A stretch of 21,149 nt of DNA from CALKGK01 sp964649515 (lineage in GTDB: Bacteria > Bacteroidota > Bacteroidia > Flavobacteriales_D > Sanyastnellaceae), in assembly GCA_964649515.1 (NCBI GenBank), contig CAZYPV010000058.1, positions 1 through 21,149 of the forward strand, written 5' to 3'. The translations under genes were made by a program, and so were the position numbers. Positions within the stretch are counted from its first letter, which is position 1. Each line of letters begins with the position of its first letter. Under the pieces are notes generated by a model. The model was not told the DNA's origin and searched no databases. It saw nothing but the letters and a program-made list of their open reading frames with translations. Positions 7,902-15,503 of the stretch are shown in pieces.

Positions 7902-8983
7902 TTCACCCATGCTTGAGCATAGCCTTTCGCCTTGATCTCCTGCAAAGCTTTGCGAGCTGCTTTCTTCGTGGTATATGAACCAAATGCAACGAGTTCCAGC
8001 TTGCCAGAGGTTCCGGCAAGAACGGCATCAAATCCTTCTTCTTTTAAAGTTTGAAGCAGGTTTTCTGCGTTTTCGGGATCTCCAAAAGCACCGGCAATAA
8101 CGAAGTGGAGTTGAAGCGGACGAGATATTACTTCTTCAGAGCTTTCCGGCTTTGCTTCTTCTTCCTTCATGCGGATGAGGTATCCTTCTGGCGAAATGCG
8201 TTCGTCTTCGAAAGAGTAGTACACCGATTCCATCTCAGGATAATCCCGCTCCAATAGATCAACGGCATTCGCTATTTCAACCTTTGGAAAGGAGATGTCT
8301 TCTTCTTCAAATCGCGGAGAATAACTGCTCTTTTTTTCTTGATGGGCAAAAGCATCCAACTGAACCAAGCTCAATGTAGATTCACCTTCCCACATGGGTA
8401 CGTTCAACAAAAAGGCAGCCGCAAGAATGGGAACAGCTACGGCAGCAACCTTCCAAATTTTGCGTTTCCGCTTGGCGGGTACCACCACTACTTTTGGATC
8501 TTGATCCGGCGGTAACTGAACAATGGGGGTCTCTTTTTCTTCCCGATCTTCTTCGTTTTTACCTTCAATCAAAGTCAGGGCAATGGGAGCGAAGCCGTAC
8601 GAAGACTGCAAGAAGTTCACTTTTCCGTTGGGAATGAACTGCCATGCTTGGTTTTCGTTCAAATAAACAACACCAACATTTTTGAATTCGATGCGTTTGC
8701 CAGAAAGCAAGGCCTTTTTCATTTCTTCCACTTCCAATTTCACCATTTCAATGGCGTCTTCGTAAGCTAAACCGCGGTCTTGGGCAACTTCATTCACAAG
8801 CAGACCATCATTATTGAGAAGGTGCTTGTTGAAGCTTACTTGCTTGCTTGGAGGAAGAATGATGTGTTTTCGTGGGTGAAGTGTGGCTGGTTTGAAATTG
8901 GTTACAAACCCACCAAATTGAGGTACGATCACACAATCGTGGTGATACAATAAAACGTGTATGTAGTCTGAAAGAAGTTGCAT
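7898..8983 (-). CDS. HU (CCDC81-like) and SPOR domain membrane protein
   Basis: A 361-residue, three-part protein. Residues 1 to about 140 match the bacterial HU-CCDC81 domains: it opens with D-Y-I-H-V-L-L-Y-H-H-D-C-V-I-V-P and G-G-F-V, and has R-I-E-F-K-N-V-G in the second half. After a Pro/charged linker and a basic K-R-K-R-K, one transmembrane helix spans about 177-198. An acidic stalk follows, and residues about 290-361 are a SPOR domain (F-V-I-A-G-A-F, L-V-A-F-G-S-Y, A-Q-A-W-V-K). By the positive-inside rule the HU part is cytoplasmic and SPOR periplasmic. SPOR domains bind denuded peptidoglycan, often at division sites; HU-type domains bind DNA. A link between chromosome and septal wall is an inference. 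It lies 28 bases after kdsB, with a -7-like box in the gap. Confidence 0.93.
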   Translation of the reverse strand: MQLLSDYIHVLLYHHDCVIVPQFGGFVTNFKPATLHPRKHIILPPSKQVSFNKHLLNNDGLLVNEVAQDRGLAYEDAIEMVKLEVEEMKKALLSGKRIEFKNVGVVYLNENQAWQFIPNGKVNFLQSSYGFAPIALTLIEGKNEEDREEKETPIVQLPPDQDPKVVVVPAKRKRKIWKVAAVAVPILAAAFLLNVPMWEGESTLSLVQLDAFAHQEKKSSYSPRFEEEDISFPKVEIANAVDLLERDYPEMESVYYSFEDERISPEGYLIRMKEEEAKPESSEEVISRPLQLHFVIAGAFGDPENAENLLQTLKEEGFDAVLAGTSGKLELVAFGSYTTKKAARKALQEIKAKGYAQAWVK

Positions 8984-8991
8984 GCTAGGTT

Positions 8992-8999
8992 CAAAAATA
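8992..8999 (-). promoter_or_regulatory. Possible -7 box before the HU-SPOR gene
   Basis: On the - strand the sequence reads TATTTTTG, an exact TAnnTTTG match, in the 28-base gap after kdsB. It ends only 8 bases before the ATG, so any transcript would be nearly leaderless. No good -33 element is seen. Confidence 0.35.
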
Positions 9000-9011
9000 C
9001 GAATTAATCAC

Positions 9012-9755
9012 TCAATCTTGGGGCATTTCGCGTAGCACTTTTTCCAAATCTTCAGGCGTATCAATGCTGGGAGATTCGAAACGAGTGATTCCCACGTGAA
9101 TAGCAAAGGCGTTTTCAATCCACCGCAGCTGTTCTAGAGATTCCGCAATTTCTAAAGCAGAAGGCGGAAGGTGGCTAATCTTATGGAGCACTTCTGCCCG
9201 ATAACCATAAATCCCAAGGTGCTTGTAATACTGATGCACACCCAACCACTGTTCTGCTGTTTTTCCTTTGAAAAAGGGGATCGGACTCCGGCTGAAATAG
9301 ATGGCACGGTTGTTCTTATCCAAAACGGCTTTAACCTTATTGGGGTCCAAAAGCGTGCTGGAGTCTTGAATGGGTTTAACCAAAGTGGCAATGGGTGCTC
9401 CTTTTTCCAAGAGGGACGCTACTTGGTTGATTTGTTCTGCCTGAATGAAGGGTTCATCACCTTGGATGTTCACCAAAGCATCCACTTCTAGGCCCAATTT
9501 CAAGAGGGCTTCTTGGCAACGATCGGTGCCGCTTTGATGGCTTTCAAGCGTCATCACATACTTTCCCCCAAAGGAATTCACTTCTTGGGCAATGCGTTCA
9601 TCGTCGGTAGCCACATAAACATCGCTCAATTTTTCGGCTTTCTTAGCTTGCTCATAAACGCGTTGGATCATGCTCTTTCCATGGATCACGGCCAAGGGCT
9701 TTCCAGGGTATCGGGTAGATCCGAAACGGGCGGGGATGAGTCCTATGATTTTCAT
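9012..9755 (-). CDS. kdsB: 3-deoxy-manno-octulosonate cytidylyltransferase
   Basis: A 247-residue cytosolic enzyme that activates Kdo with CTP to CMP-Kdo for the lipopolysaccharide inner core. The N-terminal nucleotide-binding motif I-P-A-R-F-G-S-T-R-Y-P-G-K-P-L is at residues 7-21. The middle has Y-V-A-T-D-D and the H-Q-S-G-T-D-R segment, then N-I-Q-G-D-E-P-F. The Kdo-binding part Y-F-S-R-S-P-I-P-F and H-L-G-I-Y-G-Y-R are also present. Length is that of the family. Its ATG overlaps the stop of the TonB receptor gene as ATGA, so it is translated from the receptor mRNA; no other Kdo or lipid A gene is in the window. Confidence 0.97.
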   Translation of the reverse strand: MKIIGLIPARFGSTRYPGKPLAVIHGKSMIQRVYEQAKKAEKLSDVYVATDDERIAQEVNSFGGKYVMTLESHQSGTDRCQEALLKLGLEVDALVNIQGDEPFIQAEQINQVASLLEKGAPIATLVKPIQDSSTLLDPNKVKAVLDKNNRAIYFSRSPIPFFKGKTAEQWLGVHQYYKHLGIYGYRAEVLHKISHLPPSALEIAESLEQLRWIENAFAIHVGITRFESPSIDTPEDLEKVLREMPQD

Positions 9756-12139
9756 TTCAGCGTGAGGGTGTATTGGATGGTGGTGATTCGTGGTGATTCA
9801 ATGGCCAAAGGTCGGATACTATACTCACGATTCAAAAGATTTCCCACTACCAACATCAACCGTTGATTTTCACGCAGGTTATACCCCAAACGAAGGTCGA
9901 TTACCACGTCACCCGGTGCTTGGTTGTTCCTCCAATTCCGCAACCCGAAGTCGGCCAAACCTTGTTCCTCAATGTCCAAAAAGGCTTTATCAATGTTCTG
10001 CATCCGATCGTTGTATCGGGCACTCACTCCCGCAGTGATTTTTTCCCGCTGGGCCTCAAGATCGAATCGAACAAGGTGCTGTAAACGGTATTTTAAGATG
10101 TCGTTTTTATTGTCTGAAGAGGTGCTGTTGTACGATGCTGGCAAGGCTCCTTCAGCATAAACGAAATCAGGACTCAAGCTGATGGGCTTGGTGAAGGTAT
10201 ATCCACTCAAGAGATTGAAGGTGGTTTTCCCAATTTTTCCTGTTCCAAGCATGGTAAATTCTAGTCCGCTAACTCTACTCTGACCGGTGTTCAAGCTCTT
10301 GAAACCCAATCCTCCAAGCGGATCTTGTAAGGGATTGCCCCACTGCCCGAAGGTAAACTCAATGAAGTTGTCGTATTCCTGAAGAAAGGCCGCAACGTCT
10401 ATAAATCCTTTGAATTCGCCAATTTTAAAGCCTTGTTTGATGCCAATTTCAGCACTCCAAGATTCTTCCGCGGTAAGGGTTTCATTGGGATAGATCACGA
10501 GTAAACCCACGGCGGTGTTGATGAACTTTTCTGCGATGGTTGGAAAGCGAAACCCTTGACCATAGGATGCGCGAAGAAAGGTTGCCTGACCAAGATCATA
10601 GGAGATTCCACTGCGAAACACGGGTTTTGCATCGGTCTCGCCATTGATTTCAAAATGTTCATAGCGTAAACCGGCACTCAAGGTGAGTTTGTCTTTGAAT
10701 CGCTTGTCCAATTGAGCATAAGCGGCCATGTTCTTGGCCACGTTCACCACTCCATCTCCGCCTTCTACACCTGAGAACAACTGCGAAATCCCTTCCGTGT
10801 AGGTCCCCGTTACTCCACTGGTGAGGGTCAAGCCGCGGAACACAGAACTGCTGTCAAACTGCTGTTGGTACTGGTATTCACCGTAAAGGACATCTGAAAA
10901 GTTGCCTTGGTCATTGTCGTTGTCATTGTCCAATTTCTGCCAGCGGGTGCGCAGTCGGTGCTTGCTTCCATTTGGAGCGAAATATTCCACAAATGGATCA
11001 ACGGTGCCAATCACCTGCTTGGTTCGAGTGGCACTGCCTTCAAAAGCACTGTACAATCCGGTAGTGTCGTTGTCCCAAAGCAGGGTGGAGAGCGACTCCC
11101 CTTTCATCCAACTGGTGTTTATTCCGTAGTTGAGACCTTGAACTTTTTTGGATCGTTGACGAAGAGAGAGGTTCAAACGGGCTCGGCTATCGGCATCATA
11201 ACGGTTCACATCAAAGGGGTTGTAATTGGAAGATGCTGCCTGACCCGTGCTGTCGATAATGGGTCCCAAATAACTGTCATTCCCCAAAAAATTCCCCCCA
11301 ACAACGAGGTCCAAATTGCCAATTTGTCGAGAATGAAGAAAATTCATTCCGCTGCGAATGCCGTTTCCGCTCCAATATTTCCCTTCGGAGGTTTGAGGGG
11401 CAGAAAACATTCCACCAAAAACGTTCACTTTGGTTAAGGGCTCGGCTTTGGGATAGGCGGTTCGGATATTGATCACCCCAGACAAAGCGGCGCTTCCATA
11501 AAGCACAGAACTGGCTCCTTTGATCACTTCAATCTGTTCCACATTTTCAACGGGTAAAAAACCCCAAGTTGGTCTTCCAGCATCTCCACTCAGCACGGGC
11601 AAATCATCCACCAAAATCATCACCCGTGATCCTGCGCCAAAAGAATATCCACTTCCGCTGCGAATTTGTGGCTCTCCGTCAACAATGCTCACTCCCGGAC
11701 TCTGTTGCAAAAGGTCGTCCATGGTTGTGGTGTTCTTGTTTTCGATGAGCGTGGGGGAGATAACATCCATGGAAACAGTAACTTCACTCAAGTCTTGTTC
11801 AAACTTCCCCGCAGAAACCACAACGATGTCCAAATTGAAGTTGCTGGGATCGAGCTTTACATTGAGCTCCAAGGTCTGTCCATCACTCAAAGTAATGTTT
11901 CGTTTCTTGGTGTCGTAGCCAATAAAGGTGAAGGTGAGCTCATGTTTTCCCGCGGGCAGCTCCAGTGAAAAAGCACCGTCAATATCGGTACTGGCCCCTT
12001 GGCCGTTTTGATTGAGTACACTTGCTCCGGGAAGGGAGCTTCCATTGCTAGCATCGAGTACTTTTCCTGTTACACGTCCTGTTTGGGACAGAAGAATACT
12101 GCTCCAAAGGAGGCACAAGGTAAGGGTGAGAAATCGCAT
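9752..12139 (-). CDS. TonB-dependent outer-membrane receptor
   Basis: A 795-residue receptor. The signal peptide M-R-F-L-T-L-T-L-C-L-L-W-S-S-I-L-L-S-Q is followed by a carboxypeptidase-regulatory-like domain (about 20-105; G-R-V-T-G-K-V-L-D, L-P-G-A-S-V, G-A-F-S-L, F-I-G-Y), typical of Bacteroidota receptors. The plug domain (about 105-235) has D-I-V-V-V-S-A-G, L-L-Q-Q-S-P-G-V, L-V-D-D-L-P-V, V-E-N-V-E-Q-I-E-V-I-K-G-A-S-S-V-L-Y-G and G-V-I-N-I-R. The remaining 560 residues form the barrel. It ends Y-T-L-T-L-K, so the last residue is Lys rather than the usual aromatic one. Substrate (siderophore, vitamin or other) cannot be told. No SusD-like partner is next to it, which speaks against a glycan-uptake locus. 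A good promoter lies upstream; kdsB overlaps its stop. Confidence 0.95.
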   Translation of the reverse strand: MRFLTLTLCLLWSSILLSQTGRVTGKVLDASNGSSLPGASVLNQNGQGASTDIDGAFSLELPAGKHELTFTFIGYDTKKRNITLSDGQTLELNVKLDPSNFNLDIVVVSAGKFEQDLSEVTVSMDVISPTLIENKNTTTMDDLLQQSPGVSIVDGEPQIRSGSGYSFGAGSRVMILVDDLPVLSGDAGRPTWGFLPVENVEQIEVIKGASSVLYGSAALSGVINIRTAYPKAEPLTKVNVFGGMFSAPQTSEGKYWSGNGIRSGMNFLHSRQIGNLDLVVGGNFLGNDSYLGPIIDSTGQAASSNYNPFDVNRYDADSRARLNLSLRQRSKKVQGLNYGINTSWMKGESLSTLLWDNDTTGLYSAFEGSATRTKQVIGTVDPFVEYFAPNGSKHRLRTRWQKLDNDNDNDQGNFSDVLYGEYQYQQQFDSSSVFRGLTLTSGVTGTYTEGISQLFSGVEGGDGVVNVAKNMAAYAQLDKRFKDKLTLSAGLRYEHFEINGETDAKPVFRSGISYDLGQATFLRASYGQGFRFPTIAEKFINTAVGLLVIYPNETLTAEESWSAEIGIKQGFKIGEFKGFIDVAAFLQEYDNFIEFTFGQWGNPLQDPLGGLGFKSLNTGQSRVSGLEFTMLGTGKIGKTTFNLLSGYTFTKPISLSPDFVYAEGALPASYNSTSSDNKNDILKYRLQHLVRFDLEAQREKITAGVSARYNDRMQNIDKAFLDIEEQGLADFGLRNWRNNQAPGDVVIDLRLGYNLRENQRLMLVVGNLLNREYSIRPLAIESPRITTIQYTLTLK

Positions 12140-12159
12140 TTTGGTTCAAGGTTATTCTA

Positions 12160-12188
12160 CAAGTATAAGAAATCCATTCATTCACAAA
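12160..12188 (-). promoter_or_regulatory. Promoter of the TonB receptor-kdsB run
   Basis: On the - strand, TTTG (12188-12185) is followed after 17 bases by TATACTTG (12167-12160), one base off TAnnTTTG. This fits the Bacteroidota promoter pattern in both boxes and spacing. The -7 box ends 20 bases before the receptor ATG. The 90-base gap also has to hold the dprA promoter, for which I see no clear box. Confidence 0.65.
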
Positions 12189-12229
12189 GTTATTCCCACG
12201 TGTCTTTCCTCGAAAACGATCTTCACAGG

Positions 12230-13324
12230 ATGGATGCAGATGAACGCAATGTTTTGGCCATCGCCATGTCTTTGATACAAGGCATTGGTCCGGCTTACGC
12301 TAAAAAAGCACTGGAGCACTTCGGTACCTTGGAGTTGTTTTTTAAAGCGAAGAAGAAAGATCTTGAGGTGATCCCTGGGATTTCGAGGACGGTGATTGAC
12401 AGTTTTCTTTATGATGGGGTGATAGATCGCGCGAAGTTGGCTTACGAGGCTTTGCAGCGAGAAGGTGCCCGAGTGTTTTTTATTGCCGATCAGGATTATC
12501 CTTTCCGCTTATCGTGGTGCAACGATGCTCCAGTAGTGCTTTTTGGTAAAGGGAAGTGCGATCTTAACGTGCCGCGTTTGGTTTCAGTTGTTGGGATGAG
12601 ACAGGTATCCCAAGAGGGAAGGGAACTGTGCGAAGAGTTGATCAATGACCTCCAAGGATGCGACGTTACCGTGGTGAGTGGCTTGGCATATGGGGTTGAT
12701 ATTCTGGCGCATCGGGCTTGTCTCAAACGAGGAATTCCAACAGTGGCTTGTTTGGCGCACGGACTCGATCGTATTTACCCGAATGTGCACCAACGAGAAG
12801 CGCGTCAAATGCTGGAGGAGGGTGGTTTGTTGAGTGAATATTTTCCCGGTGTGATGCCCGATCGGAACTTTTTTCCTCGACGAAACCGAATTATTGCAGG
12901 TTTGAGTGATGCTACTTTGGTGGTGGAAAGCGGTATCAAAGGAGGCTCCATGATCACTGCTCGGTTGGCGCACGGATATAACCGAGATGTATTTGCTTTT
13001 CCAGGGAGTTTACGCTTAAAAAATAAAGAAGGGTGTAATTTTCTTATCAGGAGCATGCAGGCACAATTGGTGCGGTGTGCTGCCGATTTGATGGAGACCA
13101 TGACGTGGAAGTCGGTGGAATCAGAGGCCGTACAATTGCGGATTGACTTGGATGAAAACGAACAAGCGGTGCTCACTTGTTTACTTCCCGGAGAGGCGAT
13201 TCATATCGATGAACTGAGCTACAAAATGAAGATGAAACAAGGTGCCCTTTCAGCCCTGCTCTTGCAGATGGAGATGAAAGGCTTGATTAAAACTAGGCCC
13301 GGGAAACATTATGTTCGTTCTTGA
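12230..13324 (+). CDS. dprA: DNA processing protein DprA (Smf)
   Basis: A 364-residue protein that binds incoming single-stranded DNA during natural transformation and loads RecA. The N-terminal part (about 1-70) has helix-hairpin-helix features (L-I-Q-G-I-G-P-A-Y-A-K-K-A and I-P-G-I-S). The Rossmann-like core has V-S-V-V-G-M-R, V-S-G-L-A-Y-G-V-D-I-L-A-H-R and the signature F-F-P-R-R-N-R-I-I-A-G-L-S. The last 60 residues form the winged-helix (DML1-like) domain. All three parts are complete. The ATG at 12230 fits the family N-terminus; a GTG at 12200 would add ten residues, while extension to 11999 would run into the receptor gene. Its last 32 bases overlap the convergent HPt-like gene. No other competence genes are nearby. 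Confidence 0.95.
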   Translation: MDADERNVLAIAMSLIQGIGPAYAKKALEHFGTLELFFKAKKKDLEVIPGISRTVIDSFLYDGVIDRAKLAYEALQREGARVFFIADQDYPFRLSWCNDAPVVLFGKGKCDLNVPRLVSVVGMRQVSQEGRELCEELINDLQGCDVTVVSGLAYGVDILAHRACLKRGIPTVACLAHGLDRIYPNVHQREARQMLEEGGLLSEYFPGVMPDRNFFPRRNRIIAGLSDATLVVESGIKGGSMITARLAHGYNRDVFAFPGSLRLKNKEGCNFLIRSMQAQLVRCAADLMETMTWKSVESEAVQLRIDLDENEQAVLTCLLPGEAIHIDELSYKMKMKQGALSALLLQMEMKGLIKTRPGKHYVRS

Positions 13325-13649
13325 GCGATGCGCTTTGGTCTTGGGTAATGCTTGAAATTTGTTCGGCAAGTTGTTGAGCGAGGTGCCTCCGTTCAAGAAG
13401 GTTCTTGCTTGAACGAAGGCGCTCAATGTGCTGTTTCAGTTGATTCAAAAAAGTAAGGTTGGCGTAGGGCTGAATCTTCAAGAGATAACTGTGAACCACG
13501 GTGTAACAAAGCATCCATCGCTCATCTTTAGCGGCTTTATTCAGCTCTTCCGACGTGCGCTGCGCCTCTTTTTGGATGATTGTAATGATGGTATTGCGAA
13601 AAGCCATGTCTTTCCCAGAAATCTTCGTAATGAGTTGTAAATTCAGCAT
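13293..13649 (-). CDS. Degenerate HPt-like protein, paralogue of the neighbouring HPt gene
   Basis: A 118-residue protein (122 if started at ATG 13661). Laid over the neighbouring HPt protein from its first Met, it aligns without gaps up to His53. Both share M-x-N-L at the start, S11, A16-F17, A40, W45 and His53, and I count 12 identical positions of 53. The usual phosphotransfer motif H-K-x-K-(S/G)-S is replaced by H-S-Y-L-L-K, so the His is kept but the following Lys and small residues are lost. After residue 80 it has a charged, probably helical tail (E-R-R-H-L-A-Q-Q-L-A-E-Q). The homology call is my own reading and is weak in numbers but supported by register and adjacency. It may be a non-phosphorylatable binding domain or still accept phosphate. 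Its 3' end overlaps dprA by 32 bases. Confidence 0.75.
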   Translation of the reverse strand: MLNLQLITKISGKDMAFRNTIITIIQKEAQRTSEELNKAAKDERWMLCYTVVHSYLLKIQPYANLTFLNQLKQHIERLRSSKNLLERRHLAQQLAEQISSITQDQSASLKNEHNVSRA

Positions 13650-13670
13650 GTCTTGTTTCATTTAATGATA

Positions 13671-13678
13671 CAAGTTTA
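13671..13678 (-). promoter_or_regulatory. Possible -7 box for the HPt-like gene
   Basis: On the - strand this reads TAAACTTG, one base off TAnnTTTG, with the same C variant as the box of the TonB receptor promoter. It ends 21 bases before the preferred ATG. No convincing -33 element is seen, so the gene may instead be read from upstream. Confidence 0.3.
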
Positions 13679-13773
13679 ACTCACTTTTTTGGTGGATGAG
13701 GTAAGCAGGAAACCCGAATGAGCGTCAGTCTTTTCCGACAAACGAAAAAAAGATCTTGAGAGATTAAACGGAC

Positions 13774-14118
13774 TTATTCTTCAAGGAGCTGGAGTTCGTT
13801 TTTTACTTCGATGAAGGAGCGTTCGCAACATGCTTCGGCCTCACCAATCAATCCTTCTATGGCATTCGTGTCTTCGTGGTTTTTGATGATGCGCTCCATT
13901 TTTTGGAACAAGGTGAAGCCCTCATCAAAGCCAATGGTGAAGGAACTTGACTTCAATTTGTGCGCAAAATAACGAACATGTGCCCAGTCTTTCTCAGAGG
14001 CATGCAGCTTCAACTTATCAAAGTCCACAGGAGCATTTTCTAAATATACCTGAAGGATTTCTTTAATGAAGGCAGGGTTGTTTTTGGAAAGGGCTCTGAG
14101 GTTGTCAAGGTTGATCAA
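13774..14118 (-). CDS. HPt (histidine phosphotransfer) domain protein
   Basis: A 114-residue, single-domain Hpt protein of the four-helix-bundle type that passes phosphate between hybrid histidine kinases and response regulators. The motif F-A-H-K-L-K-S-S-S-F has the phospho-accepting His53 and the Lys two and four positions around it as expected. Upstream A-F-I-K-E-I-L-Q-V-Y-L is the usual first helix, and D-W-A-H-V-R-Y precedes the active helix. The start is a TTG at 14118: the in-frame stop TAA lies five codons earlier and no ATG is available. No kinase or response regulator is in the window, so partners are elsewhere. It follows the antiporter gene after 55 bases and precedes the degenerate HPt-like gene by about 110 bases. 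Confidence 0.9.
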   Translation of the reverse strand: MINLDNLRALSKNNPAFIKEILQVYLENAPVDFDKLKLHASEKDWAHVRYFAHKLKSSSFTIGFDEGFTLFQKMERIIKNHEDTNAIEGLIGEAEACCERSFIEVKNELQLLEE

Positions 14119-14173
14119 AGTAGTACCGGATTACTGTCACAGAAAGTAGGAAAAAGATCTCGGCTTTGCAATC

Positions 14174-15502
14174 TTATTGCTCACTTTTTCCCGCTTCATC
14201 TGAAGGGTTTAAAGTTGGGTTATCGGGGCTTGTTGGTTGATTTTCATCTTCCTGATGCAAGAAAGCAAATTCTGAGGTTTTTTCATCACGTTCTACCGAA
14301 TAAACACCAAAACCGTTTTGAATCAAGGAGATGGTCATCACAATGCTCGTCACCATAATCACCACCAAAAGAATGCCTTGATCGAAGCCGTCGTGAACGT
14401 ATTCTGGATGACCCGAATAGATTTGGAAGTACAGCAAAATGGTAATCAAACCTCGAGGGGCAATGTAAAGCATGGGGAAGGTATCTTTCCTGGCAAATAG
14501 TTGTAAAAAGAGGTAGCGAACGACGTACAGAATCACAACGATCACCAAGCTATAGAAGATGACAGACCAACTCATCAAGCTGCTCAATACAATGGTAATT
14601 CCGAAGATGACAAAGAAGAAGGTGCGGATCACAAAGGCGGTTTCCAAGGTAAGTACATGAAAGTCTTTGGTGATGGCTTCAATTTTTTCGTCGTTCACCA
14701 ATTGCCGCATTTTCTTGACAAAGAATATCTTGTGGTTGTTCAGCATCAAGCCAAAAGCCAAAATCAAAATGAGTGGTGAAAGGTGCACAAGCTTTTCAAT
14801 GGCATAAATGAGCAAAAGCACGGCAATGGTGAGAAAGAGTTTGACGTTCCCCGTAATTTTTTGAAGCATGAACACCATCACATAGCTCACAAGCAAACCC
14901 AATACAACGGTCACACTAATGTTGATTCCCACGTTTTTGGCTACTGTCCAAACAGAACCTGCGTCTTCATTTCCAAGTAGCAGGTAAAAAAACATGATGC
15001 CCAAGATGTCACTAAACGTACTCTCATACACCATAAATTCCTTTTGGTGCTCTACAAGTCCGCCCACACTGGGGATGATGATGGCAGAGCTCATGATGCT
15101 CAGTGGAATGGCATAAACGAGCGCATTGTAGAAGTCGTTAAAGAAAATCCAGTTGAGAAATGAGGCAATGGCAAAAGAACTGATCAAGAGGGCTCCAAGC
15201 GCTACCAGCAGGGATTTCCAAATGGTGGGCCACTTGTCTTTTCGTAATTCCAAATCTAAGGCCGCTTCCAAAACAATAAAAATGAGTCCAACGGTGCCCA
15301 GAACTTCCAAGATCAGACCTTCGTGGGGGAGTTTGGAGATTCCCAAATAAGGAAAACTCTGCTTAATTAAGATCCCCAAAACGATCAGAAGCAGTACGCT
15401 TGGAATGTTGGTTTTTCGCGAAATGACGTTCGCGAAATAGGAAAAGATGATCACCAAAGAGGCGGCAATCACCATGGAATAAGCGTTAATGTCGATGTTC
15501 AT
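14174..15502 (-). CDS. Cation/proton antiporter, CPA family
   Basis: A 442-residue inner-membrane antiporter exchanging Na+ or K+ for protons. Eleven or more hydrophobic segments fill residues 8-400, beginning with a helix at 10-27 (V-I-A-A-S-L-V-I-I-F). N-I-P-S-V-L-L-L-I-V-L-G-I-L is the usual second helix. E160-S-T-F-S-D165 corresponds to the ion-site motif ES..(N/D)D of CPA1/CPA2 proteins, with Ser in place of the usual Asn or Asp before the conserved Asp. The helix before it, S-I-M-S-S-A, lacks the usual T-D-P. A conserved A-P-R-G-L-I-T-I-L-L segment is in the second half. The C-terminal 50 residues are hydrophilic, acidic and Pro/Ser-rich. The ATG is one base after the stop of the upstream gene, so they are co-transcribed. 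Ion specificity is not determined. Confidence 0.92.
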   Translation of the reverse strand: MNIDINAYSMVIAASLVIIFSYFANVISRKTNIPSVLLLIVLGILIKQSFPYLGISKLPHEGLILEVLGTVGLIFIVLEAALDLELRKDKWPTIWKSLLVALGALLISSFAIASFLNWIFFNDFYNALVYAIPLSIMSSAIIIPSVGGLVEHQKEFMVYESTFSDILGIMFFYLLLGNEDAGSVWTVAKNVGINISVTVVLGLLVSYVMVFMLQKITGNVKLFLTIAVLLLIYAIEKLVHLSPLILILAFGLMLNNHKIFFVKKMRQLVNDEKIEAITKDFHVLTLETAFVIRTFFFVIFGITIVLSSLMSWSVIFYSLVIVVILYVVRYLFLQLFARKDTFPMLYIAPRGLITILLYFQIYSGHPEYVHDGFDQGILLVVIMVTSIVMTISLIQNGFGVYSVERDEKTSEFAFLHQEDENQPTSPDNPTLNPSDEAGKSEQ

Positions 15503-15503
15503 G

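Noticed and set aside
12197..12202. Palindrome CACGTG in the gap between the receptor and dprA genes.
   Set aside because: A six-base palindrome is expected by chance and no known bacterial operator of this phylum matches it.
11999..12229. Extension of dprA by 77 codons to an upstream ATG.
   Set aside because: It would run back through the promoter and the 5' end of the divergent TonB receptor gene, and the added residues are not part of the DprA family.
14150..14176. Possible terminator behind the antiporter on the - strand (AAGATT, 10-base loop, GATCTT, T run).
   Set aside because: The stem is only six pairs, AT-rich, with one G-U pair and a large loop; too weak to call. It leaves open whether the HPt gene is in the antiporter transcript.
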